This document shows, piece by piece, positions 1 to 14,000 of a stretch of DNA of 64,000 bases. The stretch is from Halictus rubicundus (lineage: Eukaryota; Arthropoda; Insecta; Hymenoptera; Halictidae). The notes under the pieces are model-generated. The model worked only from the letters and a program-made list of their open reading frames with translations. It ran no database searches and had not been told where the DNA came from. The stretch spans positions 372,001 to 436,000 of the forward strand of contig NW_027488629.1 of NCBI RefSeq assembly GCF_050948215.1, given 5' to 3'. The translations under genes were made by a program, and so were the position numbers. Each line of letters starts with the position of its first letter. The stretch's first letter is position 1.

Positions 1-3000
1 GATAGAGGATAGGATAGGATAGAGGATAGGTTAGGATAGAGGATAGGATAGGATAGAGGATAGGATAGGATAGAGGATAGGATAGAGGATAGGATAGGAT
101 AGAGGATAGGATAGGATAGAGGATAGGATAGGATAGAGGATAGGATAGGGATAGAGGATAGGATAGCGGATAGGATAGGATAGAGGATATTATAGGATAG
201 AGGATATGATACGATAGCTGATAGGATATAATGGAGTATAGGATAGTAATGAGGATAGGATAGCGTTGAGGATAGGATAGGATAGAGGATAGGATAGGAT
301 AGAGGATAGGATAGGATAGAGGATAGGATAGGATAGAGGATAGGATAGGATAGAGGATAGGATATAATGGAGTATAGGATAGTAATGAGGATAGGATAGC
401 GTTGAGGATAGGATAGGATAGAGGATAGGATAGGATAGAGGATAGGATAGGATAGAGGATAGGATAGGATAGAGGATAGGATAGGATAGAGGATAGGATA
501 GAGGATAGGATAGGATAGAGGATAGGATAGGATAGAGGATAGGATAGGATAGAGGATAGGATAGGGATAGAGGATAGGATAGCGGATAGGATAGGATAGA
601 GGATATGATAGAGGATAAGATAGAGGATTGGATAGGATAGAGGATATTATAGGATAGAGGATATGATACGATAGCTGATAGGATATAATGGAGTATAGGA
701 TAGTAATGAGGATAGGATAGCGTTGAGGATAGGATAGGATAGAGGATAGGATAGGATAGAGGATAGGATAGGATAGAGGATAGGATAGGATAGAGGATAG
801 GATAGGATAGAGGATAGGATAGAGGATAGGATAGAGGATAGGATAGGATAGAGGATAGGATAGGATAGAGGATAGGATAGGATAGAGGATAGGATAGGAT
901 AGAGGATAGGATAGAGGATAGGATAGAGGATTGGATAGGATAGAGGATATTATAGGATAGAGGATATGATGGGATAGCGGATAGGATATAATGGAGTATA
1001 GGATAGGAATGAGGATAGGATAGCGTTGAGGATAGGATAGGATAGAGGATAGGATAGGATAGAGGGTAGGTTAGGATAGAGGATATGATAGGATAGAGGA
1101 TAGGATAGGAAAGAGGATAGGATAGGATAGAGGATAGGTTAGGATAGAGGATTGGATAGTATAAAGGATAGGATAGGATAGAGGATATGATAGGATAGAG
1201 GATAGGATATAATGGAGTATAGGATAGGAATGAGGATAGGATAGGGTTGAGGATAGGATAGGATAGAGGTTAGGATACTGTAGAGAATAGGATAGGATAG
1301 AGGATAGGATAGGATAGAGGATAGGATAGGATAGAGGATAGGTTAGGATAGAGGATAGGATAGGATAGAGGATAGGATAGGATAGAGGATAGGATAGAGG
1401 ATAGGATAGGATAGAGGATAGGATAGGATAGAGGATAGGATAGCGGATAGGATAGGATAGAGGATATGATAGAGGATAAGATAGAGGATTGGATAGGATA
1501 GAGGATATTATAGGATAGAGGATATGATACGATAGCTGATAGGATATAATGGAGTATAGGATAGTAATGAGGATAGGATAGCGTTGAGGATAGGATAGGA
1601 TAGAGGATAGGATAGGATAGAGGATAGGATAGGATAGAGGATAGGATAGGATAGAGGATAGGATAGGATAGAGGATAGGATAGGATAGAGGATAGGATAG
1701 GATAGAGGATGGGATAGGGATAGAGGATAGGATAGCGGATAGGATAGGATAGAGGATATGATAGAGGATAAGATAGAGGATTGGATAGGATAGAGGATAT
1801 TATAGGATAGAGGATATGATACGATAGCTGATAGGATATAATGGAGTATAGGATAGTAATGAGGATAGGATAGCGTTGAGGATAGGATAGGATAGAGGAT
1901 AGGATAGGATAGAGGATAGGATAGGATAGAGGATAGGATAGGATAGAGGATAGGATAGGATAGAGGATAGGATAGGATAGAGGATAGGATAGGATAGAGG
2001 ATAGGATAGGATAGAGGATAGGATAGAGGATAGGATAGGATAGAGGATAGGATAGGATAGAGGATAGGATAGGATAGAGGATAGGATAGGGATAGAGGAT
2101 AGGATAGCGGATAGGATAGGATAGAGGATATGATAGAGGATAAGATAGAGGATTGGATAGGATAGAGGATATTATAGGATAGAGGATATGATACGATAGC
2201 TGATAGGATATAATGGAGTATAGGATAGTAATGAGGATAGGATAGCGTTGAGGATAGGATAGGATAGAGGATAGGATAGGATAGAGGATAGGATAGGATA
2301 GAGGATAGGATAGGATAGAGGATAGGATAGGATAGAGGATAGGATAGAGGATAGGATAGAGGATAGGATAGGATAGAGGATAGGATAGGATAGAGGATAG
2401 GATAGGATAGAGGATAGGATAGGATAGAGGATAGGATAGAGGATAGGATAGAGGATTGGATAGGATAGAGGATATTATAGGATAGAGGATATGATGGGAT
2501 AGCGGATAGGATATAATGGAGTATAGGATAGGAATGAGGATAGGATAGCGTTGAGGATAGGATAGGATAGAGGATAGGATAGGATAGAGGGTAGGTTAGG
2601 ATAGAGGATATGATAGGATAGAGGATAGGATAGGAAAGAGGATAGGATAGGATAGAGGATAGGTTAGGATAGAGGATTGGATAGTATAAAGGATAGGTGA
2701 GGATAGAGAATAGGATAGCATTGTGGATAGGATAGGATAGTGGATAGGATAGGATAGAGCAGACGATAGAGGATAGGATAGGATAGAGCAGACGATAGAG
2801 GATAGGATAGGATAGAGGATAGGGTAGGAGATTGGATAGGATAGAGGATAGGATAGGGTAGATGATATTATAGGCAAGAGGATAGGATATGATAGAGGAT
2901 ACGATATTATAGAGGATAGGATAGTATAGAGAATAGGATAGGATAGAGGATAGGTTAGCGTAGAGTATAGGGTAGGATAGAGGATAGGATAGGATAGAGG

Positions 3001-6000
3001 ATAGGATAGGATAGAGGATAGGATAGGATAGAGGATAAGTTAGGATAGAGGATAGGATAGGATAGAGGATAGGATAGGATAGAGGATAGGATAGGATAGA
3101 GGATAGGATAGGATAGAGGATAGGATAGGATAGAGGATAGGATAGAGGATAGGATAGAGGATAGGATAGGATAGAGGATAGGATAGGATAGAGGATAGGA
3201 TAGGATAGAGGATAGATTAGGATAGAGGATAGGATAGGATAGAGGATAGGATAGGATAGAGGATAGGATAGGATAGAGGATAGGATAGGATAGAGGATAG
3301 GATAGGATAGAGGATAGGATAGGATAGAGGATAGGATAGAGGATAGGATAGGATAGAGGATAGGTTAGGATAGTGGATAGGATAGGATAGAGGATAGGAT
3401 AGGATAGAGGATAGGATAGGATAGAGGATAGGATAGAATAGAGAATAGGATAGGATAGAGGATAGGATAGGATAGAGGATAGGATAGGATAGAGGATGGG
3501 ATAGGATAGAGGATAGGATATAATGGAGTATAGGATAGGAATGAGGATAGGATAGGGTTGAGGATAGGATAGGATAGAGGTTAGGATAGTGTAGAGAATA
3601 GGATAGGATAGAGGATAGGATAGGATAGAGGATAGGATAGGATAGAGGATAGGATAGGATAGAGGATAGGATAGGATACAGGATAGGATAGGATAGAGGA
3701 TAGGATAGGATAGAGGATAGGATAGGATAGAGGATAGGATAGGATAGAGGATAGGATAGGATAGAGGATATGATAGAGGATAAGATAGAGGATTGGATAG
3801 GATAGAGGATATTATAGGATAGAGGATATGATACGATAGCTGATAGGATATAATGGAGTATAGGATAGTAATGAGGATAGGATAGCGTTGAGGATAGGAT
3901 AGGATAGAGGATAGGATAGGATAGAGGATAGGTTAGGATAGAGGATAGGATAGGATAGAGGATAGGATAGGATAGAGGATAGGATAGAGGATAGGATAGA
4001 GGATAGGATAGGATAGAGGATAGGATAGGATAGAGGATAGGATAGGATAGAGGATAGGATAGGATAGAGGATAGGATAGAGGATAGGATAGAGGATTGGA
4101 TAGGATAGAGGATATTATAGGATAGAGGATATGATGGGATAGCGGATAGGATATAATGGAGTATAGGATAGGAATGAGGATAGGATAGCGTTGAGGATAG
4201 GATAGGATAGAGGATAGGATAGGATAGAGGGTAGGTTAGGATAGAGGATAGGATATGATAGAGGATACGATATTATAGAGGATAGGATAGTATAGAGAAT
4301 AGGATAGGATAGAGGATAGGTTAGCGTAGAGTATAGGGTAGGATAGAGGATAGGATAGGATAGAGGATAGGATAGGATAGAGGATAGGATAGGATAAAGG
4401 ATAGGTTAGGATAGAGGATAGGATAGGATAGAGGATAGGATAGGATAGAGGATAGGATAGGATAGAGGATAGGATAGGATAGAGGATAGGATAGGATAGA
4501 GGATAGGATAGAGGATAGGATAGAGGATAGGATAGGATAGAGGATAGGATAGGATAGAGGATAGGATAGGATAGAGGATAGGATCGGATAGAGGATAGGA
4601 TAGAGGATAGGATAGGATAGAGGATAGGATAGGATAGAGGATAGGATAGGATAGAGGATAGGATAGAGGATAGGATAGAGGATTGGATAGGATAGAGGAT
4701 AGGATAGAGGATTGGATAGGATAGAGGATATTATAGGATAGAGGATATGATGGGATAGCGGATAGGATATAATGGAGTATAGGATAGGAATGAGGATAGG
4801 ATAGCGTTGAGGATAGGATAGGATAGAGGATAGGATAGGATAGAGGGTAGGTTAGGATAGAGGATATGATAGGATAGAGGATAGGATAGGAAAGAGGATA
4901 GGATAGGATAGAGGATAGGTTAGGATAGAGGATTGGATAGTATAAAGGATAGGTGAGGATAGAGAACAGGATAGCATTGTGGATAGGATAGGATAGTGGA
5001 TAGGATAGGATAGAGCAGACGATAGAGGATAGGATAGGATAGAGCAGACGATAGAGGATAGGATAACATAGAGGATAGGGTAGGAGATTGGATAGGATAG
5101 AGGATAGGATAGGGTAGATGATATTATAGGCAAGAGGATAGGATATGATAGAGGATACGATATTATAGAGGATAGGATAGTATAGAGAATAGGATAGGAT
5201 AGAGGATAGGTTAGCGTAGAGTATAGGGTAGGATAGAGGATAGGATAGGATAGAGGATAGGATAGGATAGAGGATAGGATAGGATAGAGGATAGGTTAGG
5301 ATAGAGGATAGGATAGGATAGAGGATAGGATAGGATAGAGGATTGGATAGGATAGAGGATAGGATAGGATAGAGGATAGGATAGGATAGAGGATAGGATA
5401 GAGGATAGGATAGAGGATAGGTTAGGATAGAGTATAGGATAGGATAGAGGATAGGATAGCATAGAGGATAGGATAGGATAGAGGATAGGATAGGATAGAG
5501 GATAGGATAGGATAGAGGATACGATAGGATAGGATAGAGGATAGGATAGGATAGAGGATAGGATAGGATAGAGGATAGGATAGGATAGAGGATAGGATAG
5601 GATAGAGGATAGGATAGGATAGGATAGAGGATAGGATAGGATAGAGGATAGGATAGGATAGAGGATAGGATAGGATAGAGGATAGGATAGGATAGAGGAT
5701 CGGATAGGATAGAGGATAGGATAGGATAGAGGATAGGATAGGATAGAAGATAGGATAGGATAAAGGATAGGATAGGATAGAGGATAGGATAGGATAGAGG
5801 ATAGGATAGGATAGAGGATAGGATAGGATAGAGGATAGGATAGGATAGAGGATAGGATAGGATAGAGGATAGGATAGGATAGAGGATAGGATAGGATAGA
5901 GGATAGGATAGAGGATTGGTTAGTATAAAGGATAGGAGAGGATAGAGGATAGGATAGGATTGAGGATAGGATAGGATAGAGGATAGGATAGGATAGAGCA

Positions 6001-9000
6001 TAGGATAGGATAGGATTGAGGGTAGGATAGGATAGAGGATAGGATAGGATAGAGGATAGGATAGGATAGAGGATAGGATAGAGGATAGGATAGGATAGAG
6101 GATATGATAGAGGATAGGATAGACGATTGGATAGGATAGAGGATATTATAGGATAGAGGATATGATACGATAGCGGATAGGATATAATGGAGTATACGAT
6201 AGTAATGAGGATAGGATAGGATAGAGGATAGGATAGGATAGAGGATAGGATAGGATAGAGGATAGGTTAGGATAGAGGATAGGATAGAGGATAGGATAGG
6301 ATAGAGCATAGGATAGGATAGGATTGAGGGTAGGATAGGATAGAGGATAGGATAGGATAGAGGATAGGATAGGATAGAGGATAGGATAGGATAGAGGATA
6401 TGATAGAGGATAGGATAGACGATTGGATAGGATAGAGGATATTATAGGATAGAGGATATGATACGATAGCGGATAGGATATAATGGAGTATACGATAGTA
6501 ATGAGGATAGGATAGGATAGAGGATAGGATAGGATAGAGGATAGGATAGGATAGAGGATAGGTTAGGATAGAGGATAGGATAGGATAGAGGATAGGATAG
6601 GATAGAGGATAGGATAGGATAGAGGATAGGATAGGATAGAGGATAGGATAGGATAGAGGATAGGATAGAGGATAGGATAGAGGATAGGATAGGATAGAGG
6701 ATAGGTTAGGATAGAGGATAGGATAGGATAGAGGATAGGATAGGATAGAGGATAAGATAGGATAGAGGATAGGATAGAATAGAGAATAGGATAGGATAGA
6801 GGATAGGATAGGATAGAGGATAGGATAGGATAGAGGATGGGATAGGATAGAGGATAGGATATAATGGAGTATAGGATAGGAATGAGGATAGGATAGGGTT
6901 GAGGATAGGATAGGATAGAGGTTAGGATAGTGTAGAGAATAGGATAGGATAGAGGATAGGATAGGATAGAGGATAGGATAGGATAGAGGATAGGATAGGA
7001 TAGAGGATAGGATAGGATAGAGGATAGGATAGGATAGAGGATAGGATAGGATAGAGGATAGGATAGGATAGAGGATAGGATAGGATAGAGGATAGGATAG
7101 GATAGAGGATAGGATAGGATAGAGGATAGGATAGGATAGAGGATAGGATAGGATAGAGGATAGGATAGGATAGAGGATAGGATAGGATAGAGGATAGGAT
7201 AGGATAGAGGATAGGATAGGATAGAGGATAGGATAGGATAGAGGATAGGATAGGATAGAGGATAGGATAGGATAGAGGATAGGATAGGATAGAGGATAGG
7301 ATAGAGGATAGGATAGGATAGACGATTGGATAGGATAGAGGATATTATAGGATAGAGGATATGATACGATAGCTGATAGGATATAATGGAGTATAGGATA
7401 GTAATGAGGATAGGATAGCGTTGAGGATAGGATAGGATAGAGGATAGGATAGGATAGAGGATAGGTTAGGATAGAGGATAGGATAGGATAGAGGATAGGA
7501 TAGGATAGAGGATAGGATAGGATAGAGGATAGGATAGGATAGAGGATAGGATAGGATAGAGGATAGGATAGGATAGAGGATAGGATAGGATAGAGGATAG
7601 GATAGAGGATAGGATAGAGGATTGGATAGGATAGAGGATATTATAGGATAGAGGATATGATGGGATAGCGGATAGGATATAATGGAGTATAGGATAGGAA
7701 TGAGGAAAGGATAGCGTTGAGGATAGGATAGGATAGAGGATAGGATAGGATAGAGGGTAGGTTAGGATAGAGGATATGATAGGATAGAGGATAGGATAGG
7801 AAAGAGGATAGGATAGGATAGAGGATAGGTTAGGATAGAGGATTGGATAGTATAAAGGATAGGTGAGGATAGAGAATAGGATAGCATTGTGGATAGGATA
7901 GGATAGTGGATAGGATAGGATAGAGCAGACGATAGAGGATAGGATAGGATAGAGCAGACGATAGAGGATAGGATAGGATAGAGGATAGGGTAGGAGATTG
8001 GATAGGATAGAGGATAGGATAGGGTAGATGATATTATAGGCAAGAGGATAGGATATGATAGAGGATACGATATTATAGAGGATAGGATAGTATAGAGAAT
8101 AGGATAGGATAGAGGATAGGTTAGCGTAGAGTATAGGGTAGGATAGAGGATAGGATAGGATAGAGGATAGGATAGGATAGAGGATAGGATAGGATAGAGG
8201 ATAGGTTAGGATAGAGGATAGGATAGGATAGAGGATAGGATAGGATAGAGGATTGGATAGGATAGAGGATAGGATAGAGGATAGGTTAGGATAGAGTATA
8301 GGATAGGATAGAGGATAGGATAGCATAGAGGATAGGATAGGATAGAGGATAGGATAGGATAGAGGATAGGATAGGATAGAGGATACGATAGGATAGGATA
8401 GAGGATAGGATAGGATAGAGGATAGGATAGGATAGAGGATAGGATAGGATAGGATAGAGGATAGGATAGGATAGAGGATAGGATAGGATAGAGGATAGGA
8501 TAGGATAGAGGATAGGATAGGATAGAGGATAGGATAGGATAGAGGATCGGATAGGATAGAGGATAGGATAGGATAGAGGATAGGATAGGATAGAAGATAG
8601 GATAGGATAAAGGATAGGATAGGATAGAGGATAGGATAGGATAGAGGATAGGATAGGATAGAGGATAGGATAGAGGATAGGATAGGATAGAGGATATGAT
8701 AGAGGATAGGATAGACGATTGGATAGGATAGAGGATATTATAGGATAGAGGATATGATACGATAGCGGATAGGATATAATGGAGTATACGATAGTAATGA
8801 GGATAGGATAGGATAGAGGATAGGATAGGATAGAGGATAGGATAGGATAGAGGATAGGTTAGGATAGAGGATAGGATAGGATAGAGGATAGGATAGGATA
8901 GAGGATAGGATAGGATAGAGGATAGGATAGGATAGAGGATAGGATAGGATAGAGGATAGGATAGAGGATAGGATAGAGGATAGGATAGGATAGAGGATAG

Positions 9001-11011
9001 GTTAGGATAGAGGATAGGATAGGATAGAGGATAGGATAGGATAGAGGATAGGATAGGATAGAGGATAGGATAGAATAGAGAATAGGATAGGATAGAGGAT
9101 AGGATAGGATAGAGGATAGGATAGGATAGAGGATGGGATAGGATAGAGGATAGGATATAATGGAGTATAGGATAGGAATGAGGATAGGATAGGGTTGAGG
9201 ATAGGATAGGATAGAGGTTAGGATAGTGCAGAGAATAGGATAGGATAGAGGATAGGATAGGATAGAGGATAGGATAGGATAGAGGATAGGATAGGATAGA
9301 GGATAGGATAGGATAGAGGATAGGATAGGATAGAGGATAGGATAGGATAGAGGATAGGATAGGATAGAGGATAGGATAGGATAGAGGATAGGATAGGATA
9401 GAGGATAGGATAGGATAGAGGATAGGATAGGATAGAGGATAGGATAGGATAGAGGATAGGATAGGATAGAGGATAGGATAGGATAGAGGATAGGATAGAG
9501 GATAGGATAGGATAGAGGATAGGATAGGATAGAGGATAGGATAGGATAGAGGATAGGATAGGATAGAGGATAGGATAGGATAGAGGATAGGATAGGATAG
9601 AGGATAGGATAGAGGGTTGCTTAGTATAAAGGATAGGAGAGGATAGAGGATAGGATAGGATAGAGGATAGGATAGAGGATAGGATAGGATAGAGGATAGG
9701 ATAGGATAGAGGATAGGATAGAGGATATGATAGAGGATAAGATAGAGGATTGGATAGGATAGAGGATATTATAGGATAGAGGATATGATACGATAGCTGA
9801 TAGGATATAATGGAGTATAGGATAGTAATGAGGATAGGATAGCGTTGAGGATAGGATAGGATAGAGGATAGGATAGGATAGAGGATAGGTTAGGATAGAG
9901 GATAGGATAGGATAGAGGATAGGGTAGGATAGAGGATAGGATAGGATAGAGGATAGGATAGGATAGAGGATAGGATAGGATAGAGGATAGGATAGGATAG
10001 AGGATAGGATAGGATAGAGGATAGGATAGAGGATAGGATAGAGGATTGGATAGGATAGAGGATATTATAGGATAGAGGATATGATGGGATAGCGGATAGG
10101 ATATAATGGAGTATAGGATAGGAATGAGGATAGGATAGCGTTGAGGATAGGATAGGATAGAGGATAGGATAGGATAGAGGGTAGGTTAGGATAGAGGATA
10201 TGATAGGATAGAGGATAGGATAGGAAAGAGGATAGGATAGGATAGAGGATAGGTTAGGATAGAGGATTGGATAGTATAAAGGATAGGTGAGGATAGAGAA
10301 TAGGATATCATTGTGGATAGGATAGGATAGTGGATAGGATAGGATAGAGCAGACGATAGAGGATAGGATAGGATAGAGCAGACGATAGAGGATAGGATAG
10401 GATAGAGGATAGGGTAGGAGATTGGATAGGATAGAGGATAGGATAGGGTAGATGATATTATAGGCAAGAGGATAGGATATGATAGAGGATACGATATTAT
10501 AGAGGATAGGATAGTATAGAGAATAGGATAGGATAGAGGATAGGTTAGCGTAGAGTATAGGGTAGGATAGAGGATAGGATAGGATAGAGGATAGGATAGG
10601 ATAGAGGATAGGATAGGATAGAGGATAGGATAGGATAGAGGATAGGATAGGATAGAGGATAGGATAGGATAGAGGATAGGATAGGATAGAGTATAGGATG
10701 GGATAGGATAGAGGATAGGATAGGATAGAGGATAGGATAGGATAGGGGATAGGATAGGATAGAGGATAGGATAGGATAGAGGATAGGATAGGATAGGATA
10801 GAGGATAGGATAGGATAGAGGATAGGATAGGATAGAGGATAGGATAGGATAGAGGATAGGATAGGATAGAGGATAGGATAGGATAGAGGATAGGATAGGA
10901 TAGAGGATAGGATAGGATAGGATAGAGGATAGGATAGGATAGAGGATAGGATAGGATAGAGGATAGGATAGGATAGAGGATAGGATAGGATAGGATAGAG
11001 GATAGGATAGA

Positions 11012-14000
11012 GGATTGGTTAGTATAAAGGATAGGAGAGGATAGAGGATAGGACAGGATAGAGGATAGGATAGAGGATAGGATAGGATAGAGGATATGAT
11101 AGAGGATAGGATAGAGGATTGGATAGGATAGAGGATATTATAGGATAGAGGATATGATACGATAGCGGATAGGATATAATGGAGTATAGGATAGTAATGA
11201 TGATAGGATAGCGTTGAGGATAGGATAGGATAGAGGATAGGATAGGATAGAGGATAGGTTAGGATAGAGGATAGGATAGGATAGAGGATAGGATAGGATA
11301 GAGGATAGGATAGGATAGAGGATAGGATAGGATAGAGGATAGGATAGGATAGAGGATAGGATAGAGGATGGGATAGAGGATAGGATAGAGGATTGGATAG
11401 GATAGAGGATATTATAGGATAGAGGATATGATAGGATAGCGGATAGGATATAATGGAGTATAGGATAGGAATGAGGATAGGATAGCGTTGAGGATAGGAT
11501 AGGATAGAGGATAGAATAGGATAGAGGGTAGGTTAGGATAGAGGATAGGATAGGATAGAGGATAGGATAGGAAAGAGGATAGGATAGGATAGAGGATAGG
11601 TTAGGATAGAGGATTGGATAGTATAAAGGATAGGTGAGGATAGACAATAGGATAGCATTGAGGATAGGATAGGATAGTGGATAGGATAGGATAGAGCAGA
11701 CGATAGAGGATAGGATAGGATAGAGAATAGGGTAGGAGATTGGATAGGATAGAGGATACGATAGGGTAGATGATATCATAGGCAAGAGGATAGTATATGA
11801 TAGAGGATACGATATTATAGAGGATAGGATAGGATAGAGAATAGGATAGGATAGAGGATAGGTTAGGATAGAGTATAGGATCGGATAGAGGATAGGATAG
11901 CATAGAGGATAGGATAGGATAGAGGATAGGATAGGATAGAGGATAGGATAGGATAGAGGATACGATAGGATAGGATAGAGGATAGGATAGAATAGAGGAT
12001 AGGATAGAGGATAGGATAGGATAGAGGACATGATAGAGGATAGGATAGACGATTGGATAGGATAGAGGATATTATAGGATAGAGGATATGATACGATAGC
12101 GGATAGGATATAATGGAGTATACGATAGTAATGAGGATAGGATAGCGTTGAGGATAGGATAGGATAGAGGATAGGATAGGATAGAGGATAGGATAGGATA
12201 GAGGATATGATAGGATAGAGGATAGGATATAATGGAGTATAGGATAGGAATGAGGATAGGATAGGGTTGAGGATAGGATAGGATAGAGGTTAGGATACTG
12301 TAGAGAATAGGATAGGATAGAGGATAGGATAGGATAGAGGATAGGATAGATAGAGGATAGGTTAGGATAGAGGATAGGATAGGATAGAGGATAGGATAGG
12401 ATAGAGGATAGGATAGGATAGAGGATAGGATAGAGGATAGGATAGGATAGAGGATAGGATAGGATAGAGGATAGGATAGGATAGAGGATAGGATAGAGGA
12501 TAGGATAGGATAGAGGATAGGATAGGATAGAGGATAGGATAGGATAGAGGATAGGATAGAGGATAGGATAGGATAGAGGATAGGATAGAGGATAGGATAG
12601 GATAGAGGATAGGATAGAGGATAGGATAGAGGATTGGATAGGATAGAGGATATTATAGGATAGAGGATATGATGGGATAGCGGATAGGATATAATGGAGT
12701 ATAGGATGGGAATGAGGATAGGATAACGTTGAGGATAGGATAGGATAGAGGATAGGATAGGATAGAGGGTAGGTTAGGATAGAGGATATGATAGGATAGA
12801 GGATAGGATAGGAAAGAGGATAGGATAGGATAGAGGATAGGTTAGGATAGAGGATTGGATAGTATAAAGGATAGGTGAGGATAGAGAATAGGATAGCATT
12901 GTGGATAGGATAGGATAGTGGATAGGATAGGATAGAGCAGACGATAGAGGATAGGATAGGATACAGCAGACGATAGAGGATACGATAGGATAGAGGATAG
13001 GGTAGGAGATTGGATAGGATAGAGGATAGGATAGGGTAGATGATATTATAGGCAAGAGGATAGGATATGATAGAGGATACGATATTATAGAGGATAGGAT
13101 AGGATAGAGAATAGGATAGGATAGAGGATAGGATAGGATAGAGGATAGGATAGGATAGGGGATAGGATAGGATAGAGGATAGGATAGGATAGAGGATAGG
13201 ATAGGATAGGATAGAGGATAGGATAGGATAGAGGATAGGATAGGATAGAGGATAGGATAGGATAGAGGATAGGATAGGATAGAGGATAGGGTAGGATAGG
13301 ATAGAGGATAGGATAGGATAGAGGATAGGAGAGGATAGAGGATAGGGACAGGATAGAGGATAGGGTAGAGGATAGGATAGGATAGAGGATATGATAGAGG
13401 ATAGGATAGAGGATTGGATAGGATAGAGGATATTATAGGATAGAGGATATGATACGATAGCGGATAGGATATAATGGAGTATAGGATAGTAATGATGATA
13501 GGATAGCGTTGAGGATAGGATAGGATAGAGGATAGGATAGGATAGAGGATAGGTTAGGATAGAGGATAGGATAGGATAGAGGATAGGATAGGATAGAGGA
13601 TAGGATAGGATAGAGGATAGGATAGGATAGAGGATAGGATAGGATAGAGGATAGGATAGAGGATGGATAGAGGATAGGATAGAGGATTGGATAGGATAGA
13701 GGATATTATAGGATAGAGGATATGATAGGATAGCGGATAGGATATAATGGAGTATAGGATAGGAATGAGGATAGGATAGCGTTGAGGATAGGATAGGATA
13801 GAGGATAGAATAGGATAGAGGGTAGGTTAGGATAGAGGATAGGATAGGATAGAGGATAGGATAGGAAAGAGGATAGGATAGGATAGAGGATAGGTTAGGA
13901 TAGAGGATTGGATAGTATAAAGGATAGGTGAGGATAGAGAATAGGATACCATTGAGGATAGGATAGGATAGTGGATAGGATAGGATAGAGCAGACGATAG

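Noticed and set aside
4406..6001. Long minus-strand open frames throughout the array as a family of repetitive proteins
   Set aside because: They follow arithmetically from a stop-free 17-bp unit, start at chance CAT or CAC variants, overlap each other in several frames, and show no gene-like composition or non-repeat domain.
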